Of a stretch of DNA of 64,000 nt, positions 16,175 to 24,318 are shown piece by piece. The notes under the pieces are model-generated. The model ran no database searches. It had not been told where the DNA came from and saw nothing but the letters and a program-made list of their open reading frames with translations. Each line of letters starts with the position of its first letter. Position 1 is the first letter of the stretch. This DNA is from Ramlibacter sp. (GTDB taxonomy: Bacteria > Pseudomonadota > Gammaproteobacteria > Burkholderiales > Burkholderiaceae_C), in the NCBI GenBank assembly GCA_016713005.1, contig JADJPY010000001.1, forward strand, positions 620,001 to 684,000, in the 5' to 3' direction. Position numbers and translations under genes: made by a program.

Positions 16175-17663
16175 ACTGGAAGGCCAGGGACCACGGCGTC
16201 TTCTGCCAGGCCAGCACTTCCTCGCGCAGCAGGTGGGCCGACTGCGGGTAGGCGGCCGCCCAGTCGGGGCGGCAGCGCAAGGCGAACGCCTGCGCCGGCG
16301 CTTCGCACCCGAACAGCAGGCCCTTGAGGTCGGGGTCGCGCCGCGCGTGGCACAGGATGACGGCCAGACGCAGGCACATGAGCTGCTGCACGAACATCAC
16401 ATCGTCGTAGTCGGCGTCCAGCTTGCGCAGCTTGCCGCGGTGGCCCAGCACAAGCAGGCTGAGCCGGTGCAGCTCGGGCAGGGCGAAGCCGGGCGCGTCC
16501 GCGTTGTCCAGGATGTAGGCGCCGTGCTTGTGGTAATCGCTGTGCGAGATCAGGCTGCCGATCTCGTGCAGCTGGGCGGCCCACAGCAGCTTGCGCTGGG
16601 CACGCTCGCTGTCGGCGTCGGAGTCGCCGCCGCGCAGCTGGCGCAGCAGCCCGGCGGCCACCTTGCCCACGCGCTGTGCCTGCGCCGCGTCCACGTCAAA
16701 CTTGAGGGCCAGGCGCTGCACGGTGGTGGAGCGCACATCGGTATTGCCCTGTTCGCGGTCCAGCAGGTCGTACAGCACGCCGTGGCGCAGCGCGCCCTGC
16801 GCCGCCTGCATCTCGTCTATCTCCAGCAGGTCAAACACGGCGCGCAGCACGCTCAGGCCCCCGCCAATCACGGCGCGGCGGTCGTCCTTGAGGCCCTCCA
16901 GCCGCACGCGGCTGGCGCTGCCGGCGGCGAGCAGCTGGTCCAGCAGCCAGTCCAGCCCGTCGCGGCGCACCGTGTGCGAGGGCCAGCCCGCACCCGCCAG
17001 CACGTCACCAACGGCGCCGATGGTGCCCGACGAGCCGTACGCCACGTCCCAGGTGTCGCGGCGGTAGGCGTCCAGTGCTTCGTCCAGCAAGGCCTTGGCG
17101 GCGATCTCGGCCATCTGGAACGCCTGCGCGGTGAACTGGCCGTCGCCAAAGTACTTCATCGACCAGGCCACACTGCCCACGCGGTAGCTTTCCATCACCC
17201 GGGCGTCCAGCCCCTGGCCCAGGATCAGCTCGGTGGAGCGGCCACCGATGTCCACCACCAGGCGGCGCTCATCACTTTGCGGCAGCAGGTGTGCCACACC
17301 CTGGTAGATGAGGCGCGCCTCTTCGCGGCCGGAAATCACGTCAATCGGAAAACCCAGCACCTCGCTGGCGCGGGCCAGAAACACATCGCGGTTGCGCGCC
17401 TCGCGCAGCGTCTGGGTGGCCACCGCGCGCACCTGCGCACGCCGGAAACCCGCCAGCCGCTCGCCAAACCGGGCCAGGCAGTCCCAGCCGCGCTGCATCG
17501 CCTCCGCGGTGAGGTTGCGCTCGGCGTCCAGGCCATTGCCCTGACGCACGGTTTCCTTCAGGTATTCGGTGCGGTGAATCTGGCCATGCTCCAGACGCCC
17601 GATTTCAAGGCGGAAGCTGTTGGAGCCCAGGTCCACAGCGGCGAGCAGGGTGCCATTTTGCAT
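16173..17663 (-). CDS. ppx: Exopolyphosphatase / pppGpp phosphohydrolase (Ppx/GppA)
   Basis: 496 residues from ATG 17663. The actin-like ATPase fold is seen in DLGSNSFRLEIGR at 10-22, SGREEARLIYQGV, DIGGRSTELILG, and YGSSGTIGAV. A C-terminal HD-like region with LHEIGSLISHSDYHKHGAYI corresponds to the Ppx/GppA C-terminal domain. The enzyme releases phosphate from the ends of polyphosphate and in some species also converts pppGpp. It lies near ppk but on the opposite strand, divergent from the CheA-like kinase gene. A longer frame from 17714 exists but the conserved start fits ATG 17663. Confidence 0.93.
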   Translation of the reverse strand: MQNGTLLAAVDLGSNSFRLEIGRLEHGQIHRTEYLKETVRQGNGLDAERNLTAEAMQRGWDCLARFGERLAGFRRAQVRAVATQTLREARNRDVFLARASEVLGFPIDVISGREEARLIYQGVAHLLPQSDERRLVVDIGGRSTELILGQGLDARVMESYRVGSVAWSMKYFGDGQFTAQAFQMAEIAAKALLDEALDAYRRDTWDVAYGSSGTIGAVGDVLAGAGWPSHTVRRDGLDWLLDQLLAAGSASRVRLEGLKDDRRAVIGGGLSVLRAVFDLLEIDEMQAAQGALRHGVLYDLLDREQGNTDVRSTTVQRLALKFDVDAAQAQRVGKVAAGLLRQLRGGDSDADSERAQRKLLWAAQLHEIGSLISHSDYHKHGAYILDNADAPGFALPELHRLSLLVLGHRGKLRKLDADYDDVMFVQQLMCLRLAVILCHARRDPDLKGLLFGCEAPAQAFALRCRPDWAAAYPQSAHLLREEVLAWQKTPWSLAFQ

Positions 17664-17754
17664 GAAGTTTTTTCTTGTTCCCGGGGCAGCATAGCATTCG
17701 CGGGGCACCCTCATGCGCGGCTCCCTGCGTCGTCCTGCCCCGGCTTTGTTGCCC

Positions 17755-17772
17755 CTGTCATGTCGCTGTCAC
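17755..17772 (+). promoter_or_regulatory. Pho-box-like half-sites between ppx and the CheA-like kinase
   Basis: CTGTCAT (17755) and CTGTCAC (17766), 11-bp spacing, both nearly perfect. The direct repeat reads towards the kinase and ends 44 bases before its ATG. Confidence 0.65.
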
Positions 17773-17815
17773 TGTTGGCCTGCACCATAGGTTCTTACCA
17801 ACATGTGACGCCATC

Positions 17816-19861
17816 ATGAAACTGTCATTCGGGCTGGGGCTGGGCAAATACCGGGACCTGCTGTTTGCCATCCTGCTGTTCATCGTGCTGGATCTGGGCA
17901 TCCTGTCCTTCAACTTCTTTGCGTCCATCCAGCTCGAGCGCGATGCAGCCCGCATCAATGCAGCTGGTGAACTGCGCACCCTGACACAACAGATGACCAA
18001 GGCGCTCCTGACCTTGCAGGTCGAGCGCAAGGCTGAACTGCCCATACAGACCAGCATGGCCCAGCTGACCCAGGGCCACGCGGGCTTCCTGCAGGCGCTT
18101 CGGGGGCTCAACGCGTCGCTGGGCGAGGACATCGAGTTCACCGCGTTCGGGCTGGATCCCGCCGTGCTGCGCGACGCCATCCGCAAGGTGGAGCGCGAAT
18201 GGGGTCCGCTGGACGAATCCATCCGGCAAGTGATTGCCACGGCCGAGCCGACGCTGGAAGAGACGGAAATTGCCGTCAACAAGGCGGTGGCCCGCAACAT
18301 ACGCCTGATGGGATTTGCAAACGACCTGGCGCAGGGGGTGGAACTCGCGGCCAACACCAAGACCAACCGCATGCGGCAGATCCAGGTGGTTGCCATCGTG
18401 CTGGCGCTGGTCAACTTTGTGTACATCGTGTTCAAGTTCCTGCGCCGCCTGAACGCCAGCGACCGCCAGGCCGAAGCGGCCCGCCGCGAGACGGACGACA
18501 TCCTGAACACCGTCAACGAAGGCCTCATGCTGGTGCGCGCAGATGGCACGGTGGGCACGCAGTGCTCGGCGTCCATCCACAAGTTGCTCATGCGCGAGAT
18601 CCGTCCCGGCGAGAACTTCGACCAGTTGCTGCGCGGCTTGCTCAGCGCCGCCCGGGCCGACGAGGCCAGCAGCTTCCTCACCCTGCTGTTTGACCCCAAG
18701 GTCAAGCCCGCGCTGCTGACGCAGCTCGATCCGCTGAAGGACGTTGAAGTCATGGCCCCCGCGGGGCAGGGCGGTGCGCCGCGCTACCTGACCTTCCAGT
18801 TCACCCAGGTGCGCGAAGCCGGCGCCGTCAAGGAGCTGCTGGTCACCGTGTTTGATGTGACCCAGCGCGTGCAGCTCGAGCGTGAGCTCGCAGCCAGCCA
18901 GGACGCAGCCAAGAGCGATGTGGAAGACCTGATCCGCGTGCTGGAGCACGAACCGGTGCTGTTGCAGGACTTCCTGGTCAAGGCCCGCTCGACGCTGGCC
19001 GACCTCAACCAGGCCATGCGCCACGTCGGCCGCACGTCTGCGGCCTACCGGGCGTTGGTGGACGATGCGTTGCGTGCCATCCACGGCATCAAGGGCGAGG
19101 CCGCGGCGCTCAGCCTGATGTCGGTGTCGCGCCAGGCCCACCTGATGGAAAACGTGCTGGCGTCGCTGGGCCAGCGCCACGACCTGGCCGGTGAGGACCT
19201 GATCCCGGTGGTGTTCGAACTTTCGCGCGTGCAGGACCAGGTGGAGCGGCTCCACCGCGTGTTTGACCGCATGGGTCGGTTTGCGGCCGCGCAGCCGCCC
19301 GAACCCGCTCAACTGCTGGATGCGATGGTGGGCAACCTGCGTGCGCTGTCCGAGCGTGTCGCGCAGTCCATGGGCAAGCAGGTTCGCCTGACCGCCCAGT
19401 TTGCCGATGCCTCGCTGCCTGCGGACATCACGCGCGTGCTGCATGAGGCCTTGCCCCAGCTGGTGCGCAACGCGGTGGTGCACGGCATCGAGGCCCCCGA
19501 CGAGCGGCAAAGCCTTGGCAAGCCGGCCGCCGGGCAGTTGCGGCTGGACATTGACCGGCGCCACGACGGCCAGATCGAGGTGACCCTGAGCGACGACGGC
19601 CGCGGGATCGAAGTCCCTGTGGTGAGAAAACGCGCCGCGCAGCTGCGCACGGACGTGGACCGGTTCTCGGACGCGCAGGTACTGGGGCTGATCTTTGACC
19701 CGAACTTCTCCACCGCGACCGAGGTCACGGAGCACGCGGGTCGGGGCGTGGGGCTGGCGCTGGTGCGACAGATCGTCGAGAAAGCGGGTGCGCGTCTGCG
19801 CGTCATGACACAGCCCAGAAGCTACACGCGATTTGTTCTCCAGTTCAGCCCTGCCGCATGA
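17816..19861 (+). CDS. CheA-like hybrid sensor: membrane sensor region, HPt domain and histidine-kinase ATPase
   Basis: 681 residues from ATG 17816. Membrane helix near 11-38, then a helical region resembling the PilJ/MCP N-terminal sensor fold, second helix near 185-207, a PAS-like stretch near 224-360, an HPt domain with AIHGIKGEAAAL (His423), and a C-terminal HATPase (N box LPQLVRNAVVHGIEAPDER, G1 SDDGRGIEV, G2 HAGRGVGLALV). This is the CheA order, but no CheW-like domain follows and the chain ends right after the ATPase. It is directly followed, with four-base overlaps, by a CheY-like regulator and a CheX-like protein, so the three probably form one relay. The Pho box suggests induction by phosphate limitation. 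What it senses is unknown. Confidence 0.8.
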   Translation: MKLSFGLGLGKYRDLLFAILLFIVLDLGILSFNFFASIQLERDAARINAAGELRTLTQQMTKALLTLQVERKAELPIQTSMAQLTQGHAGFLQALRGLNASLGEDIEFTAFGLDPAVLRDAIRKVEREWGPLDESIRQVIATAEPTLEETEIAVNKAVARNIRLMGFANDLAQGVELAANTKTNRMRQIQVVAIVLALVNFVYIVFKFLRRLNASDRQAEAARRETDDILNTVNEGLMLVRADGTVGTQCSASIHKLLMREIRPGENFDQLLRGLLSAARADEASSFLTLLFDPKVKPALLTQLDPLKDVEVMAPAGQGGAPRYLTFQFTQVREAGAVKELLVTVFDVTQRVQLERELAASQDAAKSDVEDLIRVLEHEPVLLQDFLVKARSTLADLNQAMRHVGRTSAAYRALVDDALRAIHGIKGEAAALSLMSVSRQAHLMENVLASLGQRHDLAGEDLIPVVFELSRVQDQVERLHRVFDRMGRFAAAQPPEPAQLLDAMVGNLRALSERVAQSMGKQVRLTAQFADASLPADITRVLHEALPQLVRNAVVHGIEAPDERQSLGKPAAGQLRLDIDRRHDGQIEVTLSDDGRGIEVPVVRKRAAQLRTDVDRFSDAQVLGLIFDPNFSTATEVTEHAGRGVGLALVRQIVEKAGARLRVMTQPRSYTRFVLQFSPAA

Positions 19862-20232
19862 AAAGCACAAGCCTGATGGTGGTGGACGACTCGTTCGTGT
19901 TCCGCAACCGCATCGCGCGCCTGGCAGGCGACGGCCGGCTTGCCGGGGTGACGGTGGTTGCGCAGGCGGCCGATGGCGTGGAGGCGCTGGAGCAGGCCCG
20001 CCGGTTCAGGCCCGACTTCGTGACCATGGACCTGACCATGCCGCGCATGGACGGCCCGCAGTGCCTGGAGGCGCTTCGCACGGTGCTGCCCGACGCCCGC
20101 GTGCTGGTGGTTTCGGCACTCAGTGACCGGGCCACGGCCCTCAAGGCCATGACGCGCGGCGCGCACGGCTTCCTGCTCAAGCCGTTTTCGGACGACCAGC
20201 TGGTCGAGTCCCTGCAGGAGCTGATGGCATGA
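19858..20232 (+). CDS. Single-domain response regulator, CheY-like
   Basis: 124 residues, a lone receiver domain: acidic pair Asp10-Asp11, phosphoacceptor Asp58 (MDLTMPRMDG), Ser86 and Lys108 (LLKPF). No output domain follows, so it acts by protein contact or as a relay intermediate. ATG 19858 overlaps the kinase stop (ATGA), and its own stop overlaps the next ATG in the same way, indicating tight co-translation. Confidence 0.93.
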   Translation: MKSTSLMVVDDSFVFRNRIARLAGDGRLAGVTVVAQAADGVEALEQARRFRPDFVTMDLTMPRMDGPQCLEALRTVLPDARVLVVSALSDRATALKAMTRGAHGFLLKPFSDDQLVESLQELMA

Positions 20233-20699
20233 CCGCCGTGCGGCTCAAGGCCGAAGACATCCGGATCTTCTCGGACGCCGCGTCGGCCTTTTTCCAGGCC
20301 ACCACCGGCAGCAAGGCGTCGGTCCGCACCGCCTACCTGCTGGCCGCGGACGAACTGGCCGTGTGGAACGATTTCCAGGGCCTGATCGAGCTCAAGGGCA
20401 AATACCGGGGCAGCGTGGCCTTCTCGGCGCCGCGCGGCCTGCTGTCGCTCGTTCTGCTGAAGATGGGGGAGCGCGACTATTCCGAAGCCAGCCACCGGGA
20501 CATCGTGGGTGAGATCGCCAACCAGATGTCGGGGTATGCGCGGCGGCATTTCGGCGAGGCCATGGACATCTCGCCGCCCAAGGTCCTGACGCCGGCCCAG
20601 CGCCCGGCCGGGGCGGGCAACCGCAGCGCACCGGTTGTCATCCCGATGTTGTGGGATCGCTATGAGGCGCACCTGGTCGTGCGGATGGAAAAGGCCTGA
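20229..20699 (+). CDS. CheX/CheC-like phosphatase
   Basis: 156 residues. Residues 91-98 give D-x3-E-x2-N (DIVGEIAN) with Glu95 and Asn98, the catalytic motif of CheC/CheX phosphatases that dephosphorylate CheY~P, followed by a Gly at 102 and a PP pair further on. The surrounding strand pattern (GSVAFSAPRGLLSLVL) also fits the CheX fold. As third gene after a kinase and a CheY-like regulator, the natural inference is that it resets that regulator. Some proteins of this fold instead tether or scaffold, so activity is not certain. Confidence 0.75.
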   Translation: MTAVRLKAEDIRIFSDAASAFFQATTGSKASVRTAYLLAADELAVWNDFQGLIELKGKYRGSVAFSAPRGLLSLVLLKMGERDYSEASHRDIVGEIANQMSGYARRHFGEAMDISPPKVLTPAQRPAGAGNRSAPVVIPMLWDRYEAHLVVRMEKA

Positions 20700-20727
20700 T
20701 TGGCCGGCCTGGGGCATTTCCATGTGC

Positions 20728-20784
20728 CAAATCGGCCTCCAGCCCCCGCCGGCATTGGTCAAGCCACTATCAAAATGATAGCAA
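20728..20784 (+). repeat. Dispersed repeat, copy 5 (forward, intergenic)
   Basis: CAAATCGGCCTCCAGCCCCC then ATTGGTCAAGCCACTATCAAAATGATAGCA. It lies between the CheX-like gene and the Pho box of the lipoprotein gene and is close to the family consensus. Confidence 0.85.
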
Positions 20785-20796
20785 ACAGGGCGGTTT

Positions 20797-20836
20797 CCGT
20801 CGTCAAAACGTCATGTTTCGGTCACGCAGCCGTCAC
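20797..20836 (+). promoter_or_regulatory. Pho-box-like half-sites upstream of the small lipoprotein gene
   Basis: Four 7-mers at 11-bp spacing: CCGTCGT (20797), ACGTCAT (20808), CGGTCAC (20819), CCGTCAC (20830). The array ends 47 bases before ATG 20883. Confidence 0.6.
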
Positions 20837-20882
20837 ATCCGGTCCGCAGACTCGCCGTATTCAACCAACCTGGAGCCTGAAC

Positions 20883-21203
20883 ATGAAAGTCATCAACGTT
20901 TCCGCCGCCGTCGCCGTGCTGGGCCTCGCCGCTTTGGGCGGGTGCGCTTCCACACAATCCATTCCCGCAGGCATGAAGGCCGGTGAGTTCGTCGCCTACA
21001 ACTGTGACGGCGGCAAGCGCCTGATGGCCCGTGCAGCGGCCGATGGCTCGACCGTGCGCGTGCGCTACGAGGGCGGCTACGAGCTGGACCGCAAGGAAGC
21101 CGGCATTTACGAAGCCGATGGCTGGAAGCTCGTCGCCCAGGGCGGCGGCGCCGAACTGATCCACCACGGAAAGACCATGCTCAAGGGCTGCAAGCCCGCC
21201 TGA
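20883..21203 (+). CDS. Small lipoprotein, MliC-like (putative lysozyme-inhibitor fold)
   Basis: 106 residues from ATG 20883. Signal peptide with lipobox LGGC (Cys21) and a mature part beginning CASTQS. The rest, VAYNCDGGKRLMARA ... YEADGWKLVAQGGGAELIHHGKTMLKGC, has the Cys-strand-Cys pattern and end placement of MliC-type lysozyme inhibitors, but divergence is high and I rate that family at even odds. It sits between the relay module and pstS, with its own Pho box upstream and another after it, so it is probably phosphate regulated. Confidence 0.7.
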   Translation: MKVINVSAAVAVLGLAALGGCASTQSIPAGMKAGEFVAYNCDGGKRLMARAAADGSTVRVRYEGGYELDRKEAGIYEADGWKLVAQGGGAELIHHGKTMLKGCKPA

Positions 21204-21208
21204 TTTTG

Positions 21209-21237
21209 CTGTCACGAAACCGTCACATAGCGGACAT
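21209..21237 (+). promoter_or_regulatory. Pho-box-like half-sites upstream of pstS
   Basis: CTGTCAC (21209), CCGTCAC (21220) and CGGACAT (21231), 11-bp spacing. The box starts five bases after the lipoprotein stop and ends 50 bases before the pstS ATG. This is the classic location for PhoB control of the pst operon. Confidence 0.75.
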
Positions 21238-21286
21238 AAAGTCCATTCAACCCCGAATCAAACCCGATTCAACCGGAAGGAATCCC

Positions 21287-22288
21287 ATGAAATCGTTCCC
21301 GATCAAGTCCCTGCTGGCCACATCCGCGCTGGCCTTTCTGGGTGCTGTTCCGCTGTCCGCCCTGGCCCAGGTGGTCAAGGTCGACGGCTCCAGCACGGTG
21401 TACCCCGTGACCGAAGCCGTGGCCGAGGAGTTCCAGAAGGCCAACAAGGGCCTGAAGGTCACGGTGGGTGTGTCCGGCACGGGCGGTGGCTTCAAGAAGT
21501 TCTGCCGCGGTGAAACCGACATCTCCAACGCCTCGCGCCCGATCTCGGCTTCCGAAATGGCCGACTGCAAGAAGATCGGCGTCGAGTACTACGAACTGCC
21601 GGTGGCCTTTGATGCGCTGACGGTCGTGATCAACCCCAAGAACACCTGGCTCAAGCAGGCCACCGTGGCCGAACTCAAGAAGATGTGGGAACCGGCTGCC
21701 CAGGGCAAGATCACCCGCTGGAACCAGGTCAACCCGGCCTGGCCGGACCAGCCCATCAAGCTGTTCGGCGCGGGCTCGGACTCTGGCACGTTTGACTATT
21801 TCACCGAAGCCATCGTCGGCAAGAGCAAGTCCAGCCGCGGTGACTTCACCGCGTCGGAAGACGACAACGTGCTGGTGCAGGGCGTCGCTGGTGACGTGAA
21901 CGCCCTCGGCTACTTCGGCTACGCCTACTATGCCGAGAACACCGGCAAGCTCAAGGCCCTGCCGATCGTCGAGAAGGACGGCAAGCCCGCCGTGTCGCCC
22001 AGCGAGCAGACGGTGCTGGCCGGTACCTACCAGCCCCTGGCCCGCCCGATCTTCATCTACGTCAACGCCAAGTCGCTGGCCAAGCCTGAAGTCAAGAAGT
22101 TCATTGACTTCTACATGACCCAGGGCGCCAAGATGGCCAAGGAAGTCAAGTACGTGCCGCTGCCCGCAGAGGCCTACAAGACGGGCCTGGACCACATTGC
22201 CAAGGGCAAGAAGGGCACCGTGTTTGGCGGCAAGAATGAAGTCGGCATCACCATCACCGACCTGCTCAAGCGCGAAGCCTCCCTGTAA
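21287..22288 (+). CDS. pstS: Phosphate ABC transporter substrate-binding protein
   Basis: 333 residues. ATG 21287 follows GGAAGG and opens a signal peptide ending at about Ala27 (ALAQ). The mature protein begins VVKVDGSSTVYPVTEAVAEEF, the phosphate-binding loop signature of PstS, and contains GTGGGFKKFCRGETDISNASRPI and GSDSGTFDYF loops that ligate the anion. It delivers periplasmic phosphate to PstCA. Unlike the following genes it is separated from pstC by a terminator-like hairpin, so it is probably made in excess of the membrane components. Its upstream region carries a Pho box. Confidence 0.97.
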   Translation: MKSFPIKSLLATSALAFLGAVPLSALAQVVKVDGSSTVYPVTEAVAEEFQKANKGLKVTVGVSGTGGGFKKFCRGETDISNASRPISASEMADCKKIGVEYYELPVAFDALTVVINPKNTWLKQATVAELKKMWEPAAQGKITRWNQVNPAWPDQPIKLFGAGSDSGTFDYFTEAIVGKSKSSRGDFTASEDDNVLVQGVAGDVNALGYFGYAYYAENTGKLKALPIVEKDGKPAVSPSEQTVLAGTYQPLARPIFIYVNAKSLAKPEVKKFIDFYMTQGAKMAKEVKYVPLPAEAYKTGLDHIAKGKKGTVFGGKNEVGITITDLLKREASL

Positions 22289-22304
22289 GGCGCTGCCCGA
22301 CTGA

Positions 22305-22350
22305 ACAGCCGGCCTGCATGCTCCTCAACGACTGCAGGCCGGCTTGTTTC
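22305..22350 (+). terminator. Intrinsic terminator / attenuator between pstS and pstC
   Basis: An 11-bp perfect inverted repeat, GCCGGCCTGCA (22308-22318) and TGCAGGCCGGC (22333-22343), with a 14-base loop and then TTGTTT. The T tract is short, so readthrough into pstC at reduced level is likely. Confidence 0.7.
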
Positions 22351-22385
22351 ATGTCCGGCATCCACACACGCCCCACCACATCCCC

Positions 22386-23354
22386 ATGAGCGCCACCACC
22401 ACTACCCCCGACAGCGCACCGGCCGCGCCCCGCCTGACGGGTGCGGCCCGCCTGGCCGAGCTGGCAAGAATCAAGGCCGCACGCAAGCGCAAGGACAAGC
22501 TGATCGAGACGGTGCTGCTGCTGGCGGCCTGCGTCTCGGTGTTCACCACGCTGGCCATCGTGTACATCCTGCTGCGGGAGTCGCTGGTGTTCTTCAGCAA
22601 CGTCCCGCTGTGGACCTTCCTGACAGACTCCCAGTGGACGCCGCTGTTTGACGACGCCCACTTCGGCATTGCGGTGCTGCTCTCGGGCACGCTCAGCAGC
22701 TCCCTGGTGGCCCTGGTGATCGCGATACCGCTGGGCACGGTGATCGCCATCTACCTCTCCGAATTTGCCGGCCACCGCATCCGTGAAGTGCTCAAGCCGG
22801 TGCTGGAGCTGCTGTCCGGCGTGCCCACCATCATTTACGGCTTTTTTGCCCTGCTGGTGGTGACGCCACTGATCCAGAAAATCTACCCCGGCCTGCCCAC
22901 ATTCAACGTGCTGTCGGCCGGCATCGTGATGGGCATCATGATCATTCCGTACGTGTCCTCGCTCTCCGAGGACGCAATGCGGGCCGTGCCCATGAGCCTG
23001 CGCGAAGGTGCCTACGCCATGGGCTCCACACGTTTCCAGACCGCCACGCGCGTGGTGGTACCGGCGGCGCTTTCGGGCATTGCCTCGGCCTACATCCTGG
23101 GCATCTCGCGCGCCGTGGGCGAGACCATGATCCTGGCGGTGGCCGCGGGCATGCAGCCCAACCTCACGCTCAATCCGCTGGAGCCGGCCGCCACCATCAC
23201 CTCGTTCATCGTGCAGGTGGCGCTGGGTGACCTGCCGCACGGCAGTGTGGGCTACCAGACCATTTTTGCCGCCGGGCTCACGCTGATGGTGCTGACCCTG
23301 TCGTTCAACCTGCTCGGCTACTGGCTGCGCCGCAAATACCGCGAGGCCTATTGA
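22386..23354 (+). CDS. pstC: Phosphate ABC transporter permease PstC
   Basis: 322 residues from ATG 22386. Six hydrophobic helices are visible, with the cytoplasmic EAA loop REGAYAMGSTRFQTATRVVVP (about 213-233) that contacts PstB, and the SGVPTIIYGFFALL and GISRAVGETMI segments characteristic of PstC. It pairs with PstA to form the membrane channel. The N-terminus is extended by about 30 residues rich in Thr, Ala and Arg before the first helix. The stop overlaps the pstA start by one base. Confidence 0.96.
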   Translation: MSATTTTPDSAPAAPRLTGAARLAELARIKAARKRKDKLIETVLLLAACVSVFTTLAIVYILLRESLVFFSNVPLWTFLTDSQWTPLFDDAHFGIAVLLSGTLSSSLVALVIAIPLGTVIAIYLSEFAGHRIREVLKPVLELLSGVPTIIYGFFALLVVTPLIQKIYPGLPTFNVLSAGIVMGIMIIPYVSSLSEDAMRAVPMSLREGAYAMGSTRFQTATRVVVPAALSGIASAYILGISRAVGETMILAVAAGMQPNLTLNPLEPAATITSFIVQVALGDLPHGSVGYQTIFAAGLTLMVLTLSFNLLGYWLRRKYREAY

Positions 23355-24289
23355 TGAGCCAGAAACTGACCATGAGCCGCACCGAAGAGCTGCGCGCCAT
23401 CATCCGCTCGCACAAGCGCTGGGACGTGATCTTTGGCGTGGTGGGGCTGGCCGCCATGTCGCTGGGCATCCTGACCCTGGTGGCCTTGTTCACCCAGATG
23501 GCGATTGACGGCTTTCCGCGCCTGACGAGCGAGTTTTTTACCAGCTTCCCGTCGCGCCGGGCGGGTCAGGCCGGCATCCTGTCGGCCTGGGTGGGCTCGC
23601 TGTTCGTGATGATCGTCACGGCCCTCTTTGCCATTCCGGTGGGGATCGCCAGCGCGATCTACCTCGAAGAGTACGCGCGCAAGAACTGGTTCACCGACGT
23701 CATCGAGATCAACATCACCAACCTGGCGGGCGTGCCGTCCATCGTGTATGGCCTGCTGGCGCTGGGGCTGTTTGTCTACACCTTCGGGTTCGGCCAGAGC
23801 ATCCTGTCGGCCGGGCTGACGCTGGCGCTGCTGATCCTGCCGATCATCATCGTGTCCACGCGCGAGGCGCTGCGCTCCATCCCGCAGGTGATCCGCGAGG
23901 GGGCGTACGCCTGCGGTGCCACCAAATGGCAAGTCTGCAGCGACCACCTCATCCCCTACGGCATGCCCGGCATCCTGACGGGCGTGATCATCGGCCTGTC
24001 GCGCGCCATCGGCGAGACAGCGCCCATCATCACCATCGGCGCGCTGACCTTCATCGCCTTCCTGCCGCCCGTGCCGTTCACCGGCGAGCCGGCGGCCGGC
24101 CTGTTTGACTGGCTGTTTTCACCCTTCACGGTGATGCCGATCCAGATCTTCAACTGGACGTCACGTCCCGACCCGGCGTTCCACGCCAATGCGGCGGCTG
24201 CCAGCCTGATCCTGGTGGTGCTGACCCTGGGCATGAACGCGATGGCCATCTGGCTGCGCTACCGCCTCCGCAAGAACATCAAGTGGTGA
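23354..24289 (+). CDS. pstA: Phosphate ABC transporter permease PstA
   Basis: 311 residues from ATG 23354 (a TTG in frame lies just before). Six membrane helices with the EAA loop REGAYACGATKWQVCSDHLIP, NLAGVPSIVYGLLALGLFV, and GLSRAIGETAPIITIGA, all typical of PstA. The one-base overlap with pstC and short distance to pstB indicate one operon. Confidence 0.96.
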   Translation: MSQKLTMSRTEELRAIIRSHKRWDVIFGVVGLAAMSLGILTLVALFTQMAIDGFPRLTSEFFTSFPSRRAGQAGILSAWVGSLFVMIVTALFAIPVGIASAIYLEEYARKNWFTDVIEINITNLAGVPSIVYGLLALGLFVYTFGFGQSILSAGLTLALLILPIIIVSTREALRSIPQVIREGAYACGATKWQVCSDHLIPYGMPGILTGVIIGLSRAIGETAPIITIGALTFIAFLPPVPFTGEPAAGLFDWLFSPFTVMPIQIFNWTSRPDPAFHANAAAASLILVVLTLGMNAMAIWLRYRLRKNIKW

Positions 24290-24318
24290 GCAACTTCACC
24301 TCAGAAAGCAACCGCAAC

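Noticed and set aside
16122..17819. Long open frame on the plus strand opposite ppx (about 565 codons)
   Set aside because: Composition is His, Gln, Ala, Val rich as expected of the antisense of a coding gene, and ppx has all its conserved blocks.
22289..22385. A small gene between pstS and pstC
   Set aside because: The gap is filled by the terminator hairpin and no supported start exists.
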